Source of the DNA: Blastomyces gilchristii SLH14081
Taxonomy: Eukaryota > Ascomycota > Eurotiomycetes > Onygenales > Ajellomycetaceae
Length of the DNA stretch: 64,000 nucleotides
Direction: 5' to 3'
NCBI RefSeq assembly: GCF_000003855.2
Contig: NW_003101665.1
Coordinates: forward strand, 1,314,013 to 1,378,012
Shown here piece by piece: positions 23,752 through 35,558 of the stretch. The position numbers and the translations under genes are program-made. The notes below the pieces were generated by a model. That model did not search any database and was not told the DNA's origin. It saw nothing but the letters and a program-made list of their open reading frames with translations. Each line of letters opens with the position of its first letter. Position 1 is the first letter of the stretch.

Positions 23752-25377
23752 TTAATTATCGGTATAACTCGAAGTCGAACTCGATGATGATGTCTCCACG
23801 CCCCGTTCCTCGTCTTCAGTATGCCCGTTCTCATCGTCACCATCACTCGTGTTGTCCGGCAATCTAATAAACCAAACCGCCACGAAAATCATGCCACACA
23901 AGAGTGCGATTCCGAAATATGGCAGTCCAACCCACCCATTGCCCATCTTCAATCCTAGCGAAAACAAACCAGCCAGCAACGGTGAGGTGAGCCAACAAAG
24001 ACGCCCAAAGTTGAAACCACTGACACCACAGAATATAACCGCGCAATATGCTGAGGTTCAACGTAGGTAGCTACCAGGCTCAAATTTAGGGAATTAAACC
24101 CGGAACCGAGCGTGAAAATGACCAATCCTGTTATCATAGTGGCGATTGTAGGGGCAAGGCCCAAGAAGAGGGCCCCTATCGTGTACATGGTGATGCTATA
24201 TCTGGACAAGATGAGATCCTTGGTAGTAGTGGAATAACGCCGGTTAAGGGTGAGGTAGCGGGAGACAGTGGGCAAGAAGACGAGGAGCAGGAATATATTC
24301 ACGCCCGCGAAGATGGTGAGGGAGAAATTTGCTGTGGATAAAGGGATGCTATAACGGGTCGAGACGTAGAGTAGCATGATTGACAGGTGCTTACTGCCGA
24401 CGTTGGAGACCACATGTAGCACATATTGTGCCTACAAAGAGAGGCTTCCAGGGGCCGCCCTTTAACATCATCCAGGATGATACGAGGGGTGCCACAAATT
24501 GAGTGAGCACGACCGCCAAAGCAATCTGGAAAAATGCACTTGATCTAAAGATAAAAAGACAAGACTGAGAACTAGGGCGAATTGATAGAAACCCATGCGT
24601 GATGAATAGCGGGATCATACCTAGATCTAGTCTCAACAATATCCGTAATCATTGTCATCAGCATAGTAATAGCGATGCCAGTCCCACCCCCTAGGAGGAG
24701 AGCTGCTGATCCCAGCCATACTGAGCGGAGAGGCATGACTTGGGCGAACCAGCATACCATAATTACCCAAAGTTGGCCTAATAAAAGGCCAGCCACCGCA
24801 AGAGCAAGAGTAAATTTCCTTCCATATCTAACATTGTCCGCGAGACGGCCGTACGGGACAGAGAGTAAAATGCCCATGAAAGTCCAAAAGTGAACCCAAG
24901 CGGATAACAAATCAGCTACAAACAGACGAACGTAATATTCGGGTCAGGGGGTTTGAGGTGCCTTTGCAGACAGCTCTCATGTCCAAAAAGACAATGAAAA
25001 CGAAAAATCAAGGAATAGTAATATCACCACGTACTGGGAAGCGCTTCGAAGCTGATTTGTAATCCTTGCACGAAGGCCAGTTCGCTCTGCACAGGTGAGA
25101 TTTTGCACTTCTCCTCTGGAATCTCTTCCAACAATCGATATCGACCTGGGTCACGTTTTTCATAATAGGTGCGATGGGCTATAGCTTCGCAGATGCGAGC
25201 TAGAGGAGCGATGGAGAGGTAAGCTCCAGAATCAATGAAGAATACTATAAATACACATAGAAAGACGAAAACGACGGGTTTGCTCCTGAAAACTCGAGGG
25301 CGGGCTGGTGGCGGACGTGAATCCGTCCCCAGGAGTGTGTCTGTCTCATTGAATGTATGATCGGAGTCGGCCGCCAT
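23752..25377 (-). pseudogene. major facilitator superfamily transporter, broken
   Basis: Hydrophobic MFS-type protein starting MAADSDHTFNETDTLLG (an ATG at 25401 is also possible). Exon junctions 25035/24915 and 24621/24544 rebuild ALPTDLLSAWVHF and ETRSRSSAFFQ; the GRLADNVRYGRK block is MFS motif A. Two defects: near 24,405-24,440 the reading passes abruptly from PWKPLFVG to a different frame at HLSIMLLYVSTRYS, missing the central loop (several tens of residues) that separates helices 6 and 7 in relatives. At 23981-23990 the pentamer GGTGA is tandemly duplicated, shifting frame between GVFVGSP and LLAGLFSLG. An intron does not repair the second break. The acidic, serine-rich tail ends at 23752. 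Substrate is unknown; the family includes drug and metabolite efflux pumps. Confidence 0.75.
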
Positions 25378-26859
25378 TATTAGGGTAATTTTTGGCAGCA
25401 CAGAATTATTTGAGATCCCTAGGTAGGGAGATAGGGAACTCTTGGGAGTGATTCGGGGCGAAGAGAGTTGGCGCTGCTGCTGCTGTTAGGGTTGAGTGCA
25501 CTCAGGAACTTGTCAGCCCTAGGCAGAACAATTAACAAGGCCTCGAAGTAACCGCCCTGACATCATGTATCATGCAACTAAGAAACATTAGATGCCATAT
25601 TATTGCCATTGAAGGTAGTAGTTAGTTTTAAAAAACAGGATTTGAGGTATATTTTGTGGTGTTCTGGCCATGCTGTTATATTCTTTTCGGCACTTGAAGT
25701 TGATCGATACATGCTGAGGTAGACTGACTACGCTCGTATCGTCAGGCCAGGTTCGGTAATATGCTATGCATAAGTAATCAATGTATGTAGATAGTGATGA
25801 CAATTTGGAGCTGATTGAGTATTGATATCTCGGGGTATTCTATTTAAATCCACTGCTTCCACTCAGACTTATCAGCATCCTGAATAGCAGCAGCCCTGTC
25901 ACCTGGTAAAGATTGAAGTATCATCCAAATCGTATGGAGGAAAACTATTTTTTCTGATATCTTGTATTTTTCATGAAAAGTAACATAACGGATACTGTGT
26001 TTGATTTCCATCCCGCTGTTGTTTGAAACTTTGAGGGTCGCCAGTTATGGAGCGGTAGAGGTAGGATAAGGTGTGTCCGCTGTTGACGGCCTCTTGCTAT
26101 TCCAACGTAGTGGTGATTGAGGGACACTTATGCTCCGGGAAAAGAAAACGGGTAGATTGCACAGTATCATAGCCAGAGAGAAGGACCTAAGGCAGTAAGT
26201 ATATCTGTTCTTAGCAAAGGATAGGGATCGAGATGATATTAATATCTGAGAAATGAGGTCGACGGTTTCCCTCGCTAGTTATTTAACTAGTTACTATTTC
26301 AATAAATATTTAAAAGAGCCTCAGCCAAGCCATCCATCCACCAACCACCGACTGCCAACTGCTAGTTAAATAACATATCTGCCAACGTCCGCCCACCGCC
26401 AAAGCCTTTCCGCACCACCCAACGCCTGTGTCAGCTCTCTCCAGCTTTTCGCATCCTACGTTCTCTCAGACTGACGACCCCTCGACTCCTATCTACCGCT
26501 TTTGCTCCTGTTTTCTCTCGCCGCCTCGACGCCCATATAGCTCTCCATGCCGCATCGCTCCTATTGGCTCGTTTATATAAGCTAGCTAGCCCATCCAGCC
26601 CTCGCACATTTTGTCATCCGCCTGCATACACATGCGCGACTGCTGCTACTTTCGTTAGAAGAAGGCATTTCCAGACCAGCTACTCCAGGACACCTTTTAT
26701 GGTCGGATATCGGGATATCGTTCATATCGGGAATACACTCGGGTTGTGCGCGAGCTATCCTCCAGTTCTGACGTAAATATTCACGAATACGGAAACCAGC
26801 CGTGCAAAGTCAATATAAAACCGCCCACCCTCTCTTGAAAAACATAAACAACATCCATC
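25378..26859. other. divergent intergenic region, no gene recognised
   Basis: Contains the 5' sides of the broken MFS gene and the cornichon gene. A CT-rich, CACC-rich segment at 26,320-26,560 looks like a pyrimidine-rich fungal promoter/5' UTR of the cornichon gene. No coding sequence was recognised. Confidence 0.5.
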
Positions 26860-27588
26860 ATGTCTGGCGAAGCGTGGCTCTACTTGTTGGCGGTACTGTT
26901 AAATGCCGTCAACCTCTTTCTACAAGTTTTCTTCACGATTATGTACAGCGACTTGGAATGGTGAGTGGGCGCATTTTCCTCATTCGGGGAATTCCCGCAA
27001 GAAAACTTACATGAGACTCGCTGGGTGTCCCTCCCTCTTGTATACGGGTGCTTTAAGCGGCGTTTATGCGAATGTGAATAAAGGCACTTTTTTAGCTAAC
27101 CATGCGGCCCATGCTATAGTGATTACATCAACCCCATTGACCTTTGCAACCGACTCAACGCCTATATCGTCCCAGAAGCCGCCGTTCATGCAGTCCTAAC
27201 GATCCTCTTCGTTGTTAATGGATACTGGCTGGCCATAATTCTCAACCTCCCCCTTCTGGCATTCAATGCGAAGAAGTATGTGTTATTTGTTTTGAAACCT
27301 CTTGGATAAATATGCTTGCGGTTTATAAACAGCGGCGCACTAACTCGTCATGAACAATGCAGGATATTCGATAACCAGCATCTTTTGGATGCTACGGAGA
27401 TTTTCCGAAAGCTTAATGTGCACAAGAAGGTATCCATGCGCTTCCCTTTCTGCTCCATTTTCCATGATCGGGTAACTAATTTGTCCCGTCCACAGGAATC
27501 ATTTATCAAACTCGGATTTCACCTTATCATGTTCTTCTTCTACCTCTACAGTATGATCGTCGCCCTAATCAGAGACGATCCACATTGA
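26860..27588 (+). CDS. ERV14: cornichon family ER cargo receptor (Erv14)
   Basis: COPII cargo receptor that packages transmembrane proteins into ER-derived vesicles. Exons 26860-26960, 27120-27275, 27363-27429, 27496-27588 give 138 aa, exactly the length of yeast Erv14. Sequence features: [20 protein letters not shown] (helix 1), [18 protein letters not shown] formed across the first intron (the cornichon signature including the cargo and COPII-binding region), [13 protein letters not shown] [13 protein letters not shown], and the final helix before ALIRDDPH. Introns are 159, 87 and 66 nt, all GT-AG. Because exons are short, simple ORF finding misses this gene. A single-copy housekeeping gene, so it is a good anchor for synteny. 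Confidence 0.97.
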
Positions 27589-28524
27589 CTACGTGAGAAA
27601 ACGGCAAACGCGATGCGGGATGGTCGTCCGGCTGGTTTGTAATCCCACAGCTACCAGAAGCTGAACCCCGAGGTCAACGAGTAATTCGAGCCGACCAACT
27701 TCGAAATCCAGAATAGAAGGATGGACATTTGTTCGTAGAATAATAGTCCATCCCACGCCATCCTTAAAACCCCAATATTTGAGTTTCCATGTGCTTTTTT
27801 TTCTTCTCTTTTTTCTTCTCTTTTGCGAGCCGCGTTTGTTGATAGAGTTGACTGTGTTCGGAAATGGTTTCATTTTGTTTTATGTCTTTCCTTACATTGG
27901 GAGGGTTTATTTTCCCTATATGATACGCCTTAGGAGATGAGAAACGATTCTGTAATAGTGCTTATGTTTTTCTACTTGTCATTTCCAACGTTTATTTCCT
28001 GTTTGTCTTTCTCCTTAACGTTGGGTTGACGGGTATGAAAAGAGTGATGTATGAGATAGGCGGGCACGAAGGGTGCGAAATTCGAGGTATATTTGAGAGC
28101 GGGTGCTGGAAGTCTACATATGTTTTCTTATCCCTAATATCCTGCCAATCCTTGTGTATACATACTTAAACTTATAATGAAGAGCGTAAGATACACGCTC
28201 ATTTCCCTTGCATTTTCTGATATAAGGCACCTGCGAGGGCGTTGTTGTTCTGTTGCTTAAATAACTAGCATTCTGCACTATTAAAACGTACTAGGTGACA
28301 GATATTACAATATAAGTAAATTATTTTCTGTCATTCCCACTGTCATTCCCACTGTCATTCTACCCCCCCATCCCGCCTGTTAACGGAGTTTGATATTGAC
28401 TGCATAGTTGGTCTACTTCGGTAGCCGTAAAATTTGGTTGTCTTCACGGCAAGCAACGAACCAGCTTCCTCATTCCCACGCGGGTTATATCAACTTGTTG
28501 CGCACAGAAATAGAACCCATAACT
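27589..28524. other. intergenic, no gene recognised
   Basis: 3' flank of the cornichon gene and promoter of PRP17. A direct triplication of a TGTCATTCCCAC-type unit occurs at about 28,329-28,361. Nothing else was recognised. Confidence 0.5.
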
Positions 28525-30326
28525 ATGACTTCCCTACTGGGTGCTAATTATGAATCTGCCAGCGACGACGATGCGCAAAATGCGCCCGTCAAGGCAACGC
28601 CAGCTCCAGCGCCAGCTTCTAGCGTCATCGCGGCGCCTGATGTCTCCATAGAGGTTTGGTCCCTTGCGCCCTCTGATGCGTGCACATAAGCTCATACATT
28701 ATACAGGATTCTTCACGCTTGCAGCTGATGCTTGCCAAACCGACCGATACTACCTTGACCTACAACGCCACCTACGATGACCTAACACGACCAACCTTGG
28801 GACCAGAAAACCCCTTTCGTTCCGTGCATGGGGGTAACGCGCTGAAGAGGAAAAATGTGCTGACGGGACATGCAGAGGAGACTTTGATGAGCGAGGCGAC
28901 GTTTAACTCTCAACATCGAACGTTCCAGGCCTTTGGATACACTCAGGACCCAACCGTCCCTGGGGGGTTTGTCGGAGATTTGGAGGCCGCTGCGCGTCAG
29001 GGGGGTAAAGATGTGGTACAAATGCGTCCCTCCAAGGAGGTTAGCGCTGCGCTGAGGAGGAAGAGGCAGAAAAAAGGAGATTCTAGTATCGTTGAAGGAG
29101 AAGGCACATATGTCGGACCTTGGGCGAGATATGAGGATGACGATCACATGTACGAGGAAGAGTTGGACCTAGCTGGTCGGGAACTGGCCAGCGATGAGGA
29201 ATATATTGAGGAAGCGATCGTACCGTCGAATATACCGGCTATGGATAAAAAGGCTACAGCGTACAAGGAAGATACGTCTCATACCGAAACGACAGAATTT
29301 CATGGTTCGGAACAGTTCGACTACCAAGGAAGGACGTACATGCATGTTCCACAGGATCTGGGCATCGACCTCAAGAAGGACGTGGGCGGCATTAAAAACT
29401 ACGTACCCAAAAAACTGGTTCATACCTGGAAATCACATACAAAACCCATCACCTCCTTACGCTTCTTCCCAAACTCAGGCCACCTCCTCCTCTCTTCCTC
29501 TGCCGACTCGAAAATCAAAATATGGGATGCCTACCACTCCCGAGAACTATTACGGACATATTCCGGCCACTCCAACGCAGTTACCGACACGACCTTCCAC
29601 CCAACTGGCACCACTTTTCTCTCCGGCTCATACGATCGACAAATCAAGCTCTGGGACACAGAATACGGCAAGTGCATATCACGTTTTTCAACGGGCAAAA
29701 CGCCGCACGTCATTCGCTTCAACCCAGACCCAGAACACAGCCATGAATTCCTCGCCGGTATGTCCGATAAAAAGATCATCCAATTCGACACACGCACCGG
29801 CGCCATCACGCAGGAATACGACCACCATCTCGCCGCTGTCAACACCCTTACCTTCGTCGACAACAACCGCCGTTTCATCTCCACCTCAGACGACAAGTCG
29901 CTGCGTGCGTGGGAATATAACATTCCCGTCCCCATCAAGTTTATCGCAGAACCGTACCTATACGCCCTCGTGCGCGCCGCGCCCCATCCCAACGGCAAAT
30001 ACGTCGCCTTCCAGTCAGGCGACAATCAGATCGTCGTGTACGCATCGACGGATAAGTTCCGGCAGAATCGCAAAAAGAGTTTCCGTGGACATAATAATGC
30101 TGGGTACGCGATTGATGTTGCTATCAGTCCTGACGGGCAGTTCGTCACATCCGGTGATAGTGGTGGGTATGTGTGTTTCTGGGATTGGAAGACGGGGAAG
30201 ATGTGGCATAAGATTCAGGCGGGAGGGAAGGAAGGGGCTGCAATTACATGTGTAGAATGGCATCCGCAGGAGACTAGTAAGGTTGCTACGGCTGGATTGG
30301 AGGGCGTTATTAAGTATTGGGATTAA
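28525..30326 (+). CDS. PRP17: pre-mRNA-processing factor 17 (WD40 spliceosomal protein)
   Basis: Second-step splicing factor (yeast Prp17/Cdc40) of the catalytic spliceosome. Exon 1 28525-28653 and exon 2 28707-30326, GT-AG intron of 53 nt, 582 aa. N-terminal part has MTSLLGANYESASDDDA and the family block LKRKNVLTGHAEET followed by FQAFGYTQDPTV; the C-terminal half is a WD40 propeller with units ending in KIKIWD, QIKLWD, SLRAWEY, YVCFWDW and VIKYWD. The start chosen is the first ATG in frame, directly before the conserved MTSLLGxYxS motif. Upstream in-frame codons at 28408 lie before a more poorly conserved stretch and are excluded. Confidence 0.97.
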
Positions 30327-31055
30327 GATTGGGTTAGATAATGCTCTTTTTTCTTTTCTTTTATTTTATTTTCTTTTATTTTCTTTTATTTTATTTTTTT
30401 TTCGACTTATTTTCATTTTTTTAAGTTAAGCCTGTGATGGTTATGGGGTGTGGGGGAGTTCTAAATTTTCTTCGGTCTTACATACCATATAATCTGTATA
30501 ACTATTGTATTATTGTCATGCTAGCGCCAATTATTCGGAAATAAGGATGCGAAAAAGAAGACATTCTAATATCATTCTGTGATGATCAATTTCATGCTGG
30601 CAGGACAGCTATAACTATATCTATATGAAGGATTTATACATTTAGCGCACATCACAATTCCTGTTTTCGCTAGATAGATAAAGGGGAGCATAAGGGTACT
30701 AGACGTATGTAATGCATATGTAAAAAGCAACACAATGCTCTCAAAAATGTCAGGATCAAATCACAAAAAGGGCAATGTAAATGAAAACACAACAGAGCAG
30801 CTTTAATGCACTTTGTCCTTCGTCCATGCCTTGACAATTATACTCCTTCAGATGGGGATTACGGAGAAAGGGAAAAGAAAGTTGAGAAATCCATATCCAT
30901 CTAAATCATCCATTTCACTCCGCTCGCTCGTTCGCTCATGCATGCCACAAATCCCATATCCGTTTTTTATTTCATTTCCATGAAAAGCTAGCATCTCCTC
31001 GTACCGTTCGCTTCTCGCATTATAAGAAAATTTCCTTTAAACCATACAACGCGGG
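30327..31055. other. convergent intergenic region, no gene recognised
   Basis: Shared 3' region of PRP17 and the minus-strand ZZ/EF-hand gene. A strongly T-rich patch (TTTTATTTTCTTT units) spans about 30,346-30,421, just after the PRP17 stop. No gene seen. Confidence 0.55.
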
Positions 31056-34000
31056 CTAAAAGCTCGTCATATCAATCCAACTCGCCACAAATCCCAGCCG
31101 CCGCCCCCTCTCCCCCTGCATCCTCATCGCAAACTCGTCAAAGTTCAACTTTGCACCAGATCCGCCACGTGCCTTCGCTTCCCGCTCCACCTGATTAAGC
31201 CTGCTCCAGCGGGCGAGCGTCTTCGGCGATGGTGGAAGTGGCGGTGAAGGTGGATTGGGTTTTTTGTTAGCGTCGTTCAGGGAGGATGAGGAGGATGGTG
31301 ATGGTGGGGGAGAGAGAGAAAGGGAGGAATGTGAACGATCATCATCGTCACCATCAGGGACGAGTTGTTGTCGGCGGGGCGATGACGAGGCGGATTGATG
31401 GAAACGGAGACGGAGGGGTAAGGATTGGTTACGGGATCGTATAGAGCGTGGGCGCAAAGGGCGTTGTTGCTGTTGTTGTGGTGGCTGTTGTTGCGCAGAT
31501 ACGGAGACGGGGGCGGAGGCGGAGGTGGAGGAGGAGCTGGAGGTGGAAGTAGATTCGTAGACAGGTGATTGCTCGAATACGGAATGTCCATGTGGAAGGG
31601 CTGTGGAGCTGGAAACTTCAGTTATATGGAGGCTGCGGCCCGAGGCTGCTCTGTCTGGTCGGTTTTGAGGAAGGGTTGGATCGGGAGGTGGGGATGTGCT
31701 CTCTGCTACTTCGTATTCTTCTTCCTCTATGTACTCGGTGTAGTTTAATCCTTCGGGGGCCGGAGGGAAAGGCTCCAGAATATCCGGGTCATTAGGGCGG
31801 TTTTGAGGGAGAGTAGGATCGGCGAGCATTTCCGCCTGGCCGGCGATATCATCTTCACCTGGATGAGAGTGGTCAAGGATATCTCCGCCGCCCAGGGAGG
31901 GATAATCTGTGCCATCCAGTAGTTGCTCCCGATGTTCCTTCCTCGAGCGTTCTGTTGATTTTACTTCGTCTTCCGCTTCTGCTTGGTCAGGTCCTCCAGT
32001 TTGCTTGTCGATATCAGCACCCTGTCGAAGATAATGGTTTTTAGGAAGGGATGCCGTAAAGTTATTGATCTCCTTCGCCCATCGTTTTCTCTCAGCCTTC
32101 GTCCGACGTGCTTCCATAAGTAGATTTTCCTTCGGTTTGAATATGAGGTCTAGAAGCTCATTAAGACCTTGCTGAGTAACTTGATATAGTACTTCTTTTC
32201 CAACATCCTTTTCCGCTTCAGGGACCTCGAATCCGCCCCAGCGTTCAGCTACTGGGATGCTGCGAGATGACGTGGACTGGTTTGACCTAGTCTCGTAGTC
32301 GTCCGTGATGTCATCCTGGAAGCGAACCTTAGACGATGATCTCGACCGTGGAGTGGGTGAGTGCGACTCCTCTTGGAGTCGATGAGGTATATCTTCGACG
32401 TCGTTGAAATCATCCGCTTCATGGTATCCAGCAGGAGCAGTTGCGCCCTCCTCCTCGTCGGTATAGAACGCCCGCCTTGCCCATCTTTCGTCAATTCCCT
32501 CTCTCCTTATTCGTTGCATCCTCTCGCGATCTGCTTCATCAAGTCTCTGCATTGCACAAGTAGCGATCCTAGCCCTATCAACCGGATCGGTGATTTCCTC
32601 CAAGGGTACATAGGTGCCTAAAGCACTAACTACGTCCTCTGACCGGACCAGGTCACTAGGCCATTCGCTGTAGCTGCCTGGGTACGAATCCGAATCATGC
32701 GATCCGTTATCTTCTTCATCGCCATACTCTTCTTCGTTGGTATCTCCGTGGGGGTGTCGATTGCGTCTACGAGGCCGCGAAAATGGAGGGTCAGGGAGTC
32801 GCAGCCTAGATGTGAAGAGGGGGCGTGTCCGACCATACGTTTCCCTAACTGCAGCGTCTGCAATAACTGCATTCCTATCGCCTGTGTCATCACCATCATC
32901 TCGTAAAATGCCCTCATTATCGATAATTTCCATATCACCTCGCAGATTTGTTCGTTTTCCTTCACCAATCCTGGAAGGTTCTCCAGGTGGGATATTGCCC
33001 GGGAACGCAGAAGATATAGGTTGGCTCCCGAGTATGATATCTCTTGTTCCACCCTCCAAGAAGTCATCTTCCATGCCGGCTACCATGTCCCTTGTCAATT
33101 CTCTACTGAGCGTATAGTATGCCCGGAATATTCGAAGGAAATCTTTTCTTTCCACGTAGCCATCTCTATCGATATCATACCCTTCGAATATTCTCCTAAG
33201 CCTCTCGTGCACACTCTTATTACTGAAACTTGCCAGTCCTTTCAAAAACTCTTCAAACCCGATCAGATTATCTCCGTTAGTATCGTAGAACGAAAACATC
33301 CGGTCGTATATGAGACTCGGTGGGGGAGGTCGAATTGACGTATTTGGCACAAAGCATCGATCAAACGTCTTGCGATCGATCGCCATATTAAGTTTGTTTG
33401 GATCATTGATCCACTCAACGTTTGCCAGGCAGCGAAACTGGTCCCAGAGCGCATCCAACTCTGTATTTTCAAAATTCGTCTCTTTCATAAGTCTTTTTGC
33501 GAGATTTCGTGGTAGACTGCGTGGCAGCATAGACGGCTTCCCTGGATACCAAACCGGCTGGGGTTGTCGCGGATTACCTAGGAAAGGCGCAGGAATACGG
33601 ACTTTATAAAATAGATGGGTTTTGATATGAACCTGCATTGCCTCGCATGTTTCGCAGAGGTCGTAGTCGATACAGTTGGCACATCGATATCTTATTCCCT
33701 GAATTGGCATTGCCCCACAGCTATTGCACGTTACTCCGCGATGAATATAGCCATCCCGCCGCGCCTGATCCTCAGCGATATGGTAGAGTAAGTTGAGCAA
33801 ATTCTGTCCCTCACGGGTGGGTGTACCATCGTCATTACCATCTCGCCACGAAAAGAGGCTCTGGTCATCCACTGTTGTTTCCGCCTGCTCATGAGCTTGT
33901 GCAGTTTGGGACGGCTCTGAAGGGTTGAGGAGGCTAGTTCCAGGGCCTGTCAGTCGTATCGACTCGCCGTTCTGTCTCCGACGCCGTAGCTCCTCGCCAA

Positions 34001-34586
34001 ACTGATCGGACTCATTAAATCTCGTGAGCGCAGCCGTGACGTTCGCCTCAGAAAGACCACGGCTTAGCAACTCAGTTGACAGATATTGCCACTCGCCCGT
34101 TTCAAAGAGAATCGTATGCGAAGACTGGAATTCAACAGCGAGGAAGTTATCAAGTAAGGCATCTTCAATGACGGACCGTATATACCGTGCGTGTCCCCGA
34201 AGAGTTTCAAGTTCTTCCTGAATCTGATCGACAGACGGTAGCTGCGACGGGATGAGACGACACTCAACAGCACGGCCACCGTCTACCTGCATCCTAAAAG
34301 TCCCATAAGCTTGTCCTGTTCTTTCCAGCAGGTCCAGTGCTTCTATAGGTCCTGAGAAGTCATGGGGGGCGCGCGATTCGCCACTGGGAAGGGAGATACC
34401 ACCGCGCCGCCGCGTGCTTCTCCTCCGGACGGCATTGCGGCGGTGTAAAGGCGGAGGAGATGGAGAAGCGACATATCGGCTGTGAGCATAGAAAATGGCG
34501 TATGCAGCCGCTATACCTGTCAAGAGATATAGCGCTGGACGAAACCGTGCGAGAGATGTTGGGTGGGAAGATGCGTCAGACGACAT
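31056..34586 (-). CDS. membrane-anchored ZZ zinc finger and EF-hand protein
   Basis: Single-exon gene, 1176 aa. Order: one N-terminal membrane helix (about residues 16-36, ALYLLTGIAAAYAIFYAH), basic segment, ZZ-type zinc finger at about 282-330 with CNSCGAMPIQGIRYRC and CANCIDYDLCETC, two canonical EF-hands with loops DTNGDNLIGFEE (about 435-446) and DIDRDGYVERKD (about 471-482), then a long acidic and serine/proline-rich tail with poly-Q (QQQPPQQQQQ) and poly-S tracts and a short conserved end. The architecture predicts a calcium-responsive membrane protein that binds partners through the ZZ finger. Homologous fungal proteins are, to my knowledge, annotated only by these domains. Low-complexity tracts in the last third are likely polymorphic. 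Convergent with PRP17. Confidence 0.88.
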   Translation of the reverse strand: MSSDASSHPTSLARFRPALYLLTGIAAAYAIFYAHSRYVASPSPPPLHRRNAVRRRSTRRRGGISLPSGESRAPHDFSGPIEALDLLERTGQAYGTFRMQVDGGRAVECRLIPSQLPSVDQIQEELETLRGHARYIRSVIEDALLDNFLAVEFQSSHTILFETGEWQYLSTELLSRGLSEANVTAALTRFNESDQFGEELRRRRQNGESIRLTGPGTSLLNPSEPSQTAQAHEQAETTVDDQSLFSWRDGNDDGTPTREGQNLLNLLYHIAEDQARRDGYIHRGVTCNSCGAMPIQGIRYRCANCIDYDLCETCEAMQVHIKTHLFYKVRIPAPFLGNPRQPQPVWYPGKPSMLPRSLPRNLAKRLMKETNFENTELDALWDQFRCLANVEWINDPNKLNMAIDRKTFDRCFVPNTSIRPPPPSLIYDRMFSFYDTNGDNLIGFEEFLKGLASFSNKSVHERLRRIFEGYDIDRDGYVERKDFLRIFRAYYTLSRELTRDMVAGMEDDFLEGGTRDIILGSQPISSAFPGNIPPGEPSRIGEGKRTNLRGDMEIIDNEGILRDDGDDTGDRNAVIADAAVRETYGRTRPLFTSRLRLPDPPFSRPRRRNRHPHGDTNEEEYGDEEDNGSHDSDSYPGSYSEWPSDLVRSEDVVSALGTYVPLEEITDPVDRARIATCAMQRLDEADRERMQRIRREGIDERWARRAFYTDEEEGATAPAGYHEADDFNDVEDIPHRLQEESHSPTPRSRSSSKVRFQDDITDDYETRSNQSTSSRSIPVAERWGGFEVPEAEKDVGKEVLYQVTQQGLNELLDLIFKPKENLLMEARRTKAERKRWAKEINNFTASLPKNHYLRQGADIDKQTGGPDQAEAEDEVKSTERSRKEHREQLLDGTDYPSLGGGDILDHSHPGEDDIAGQAEMLADPTLPQNRPNDPDILEPFPPAPEGLNYTEYIEEEEYEVAESTSPPPDPTLPQNRPDRAASGRSLHITEVSSSTALPHGHSVFEQSPVYESTSTSSSSSTSASAPVSVSAQQQPPQQQQQRPLRPRSIRSRNQSLPLRLRFHQSASSSPRRQQLVPDGDDDDRSHSSLSLSPPPSPSSSSSLNDANKKPNPPSPPLPPSPKTLARWSRLNQVEREAKARGGSGAKLNFDEFAMRMQGERGRRLGFVASWIDMTSF

Positions 34587-35558
34587 CTTGGGGTAAGGGA
34601 GGTATTTCGGAATGCGGGTTGTCAGTAGTTAAACGAGCATCACCGCGGTCTGTCCATGGACATCAATCCAGAAATGCATTAGCCAGGGCGCTGAACTAGC
34701 TAAAAGACATGCTGCATGCACGTCACGATTTTATAGCCAGGGCCAAGTTTGGAAGGTTATAGATAGATCTGGAGTTATCTTGTTATATAGGTGATTTTAT
34801 CACTGAAAATCAGCTCCGGAGGCTTCAAGACAAATAAGCGCGCGGTAATTTTAGTTTGACTTTTTTTCCTCCCTAAGCTGTGGCGAGGACTTCAATTGTT
34901 TTGCGCCTTTGGCTCTACGATAATATTTCTGAGCATCTGTGGCATGCAAAAGGTGTATTCATACCACTCTTGCAACCACTCCATGGCTATTCACAGGCGC
35001 TACTGCAATAATGGACACTTAGTTCATTCTACAAAGGGTAAGGAGACATACAAATTGTGCCAAGATATCAACTTACTTTAACAAATATCTGCCCAATGCC
35101 CTTCTGATTGAACCCACTTTAGGAAATATAAAAATCACAGAATTGGCGGACTGTTATACAGAGACATGAACTAAATAACAGGAGGGTATAGGGATATAAA
35201 CAAGAGTTTTCTCTCTCAATCTCTAGTAATGATGTATACGTCACATCTTGAAAGTAGACTTCTCCTATGCATCACGAGTCGTTAAACAAGCCCTGTCGCC
35301 TAGCTTTTAGATCTTTTGAAACCCGAAACTTGTAGGGTAGACAAAACGAAAAGGAAATATTTCCTGTTTCTATGAGAAGACAAACGGGAACGGGGGAATC
35401 AAGTTAAATTCCTTCAAACAATAACATAGCGTCCAAAATGAGGCAAGACCGCGGGATAAAATAGCGCTGGACATTCATCTAGGAACTCGAAACAAACTGG
35501 TTTGGTATGATAAATTTTGGAGGGATATTCTCCCATGTCCGCTCACCACTGCCTTACA
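34587..35558. other. intergenic, no gene recognised
   Basis: 5' side of the ZZ/EF-hand gene and 3' side of the VBA-type transporter. Fairly AT-rich between 34,740 and 35,250. No gene or RNA was recognised. Confidence 0.5.

Noticed and set aside
29194..30255. 353-codon plus-strand frame overlapping PRP17
   Set aside because: Shadow frame: low-complexity Ser/Thr/Pro/Arg composition, no domain, while PRP17 in another frame has full WD40 repeats.
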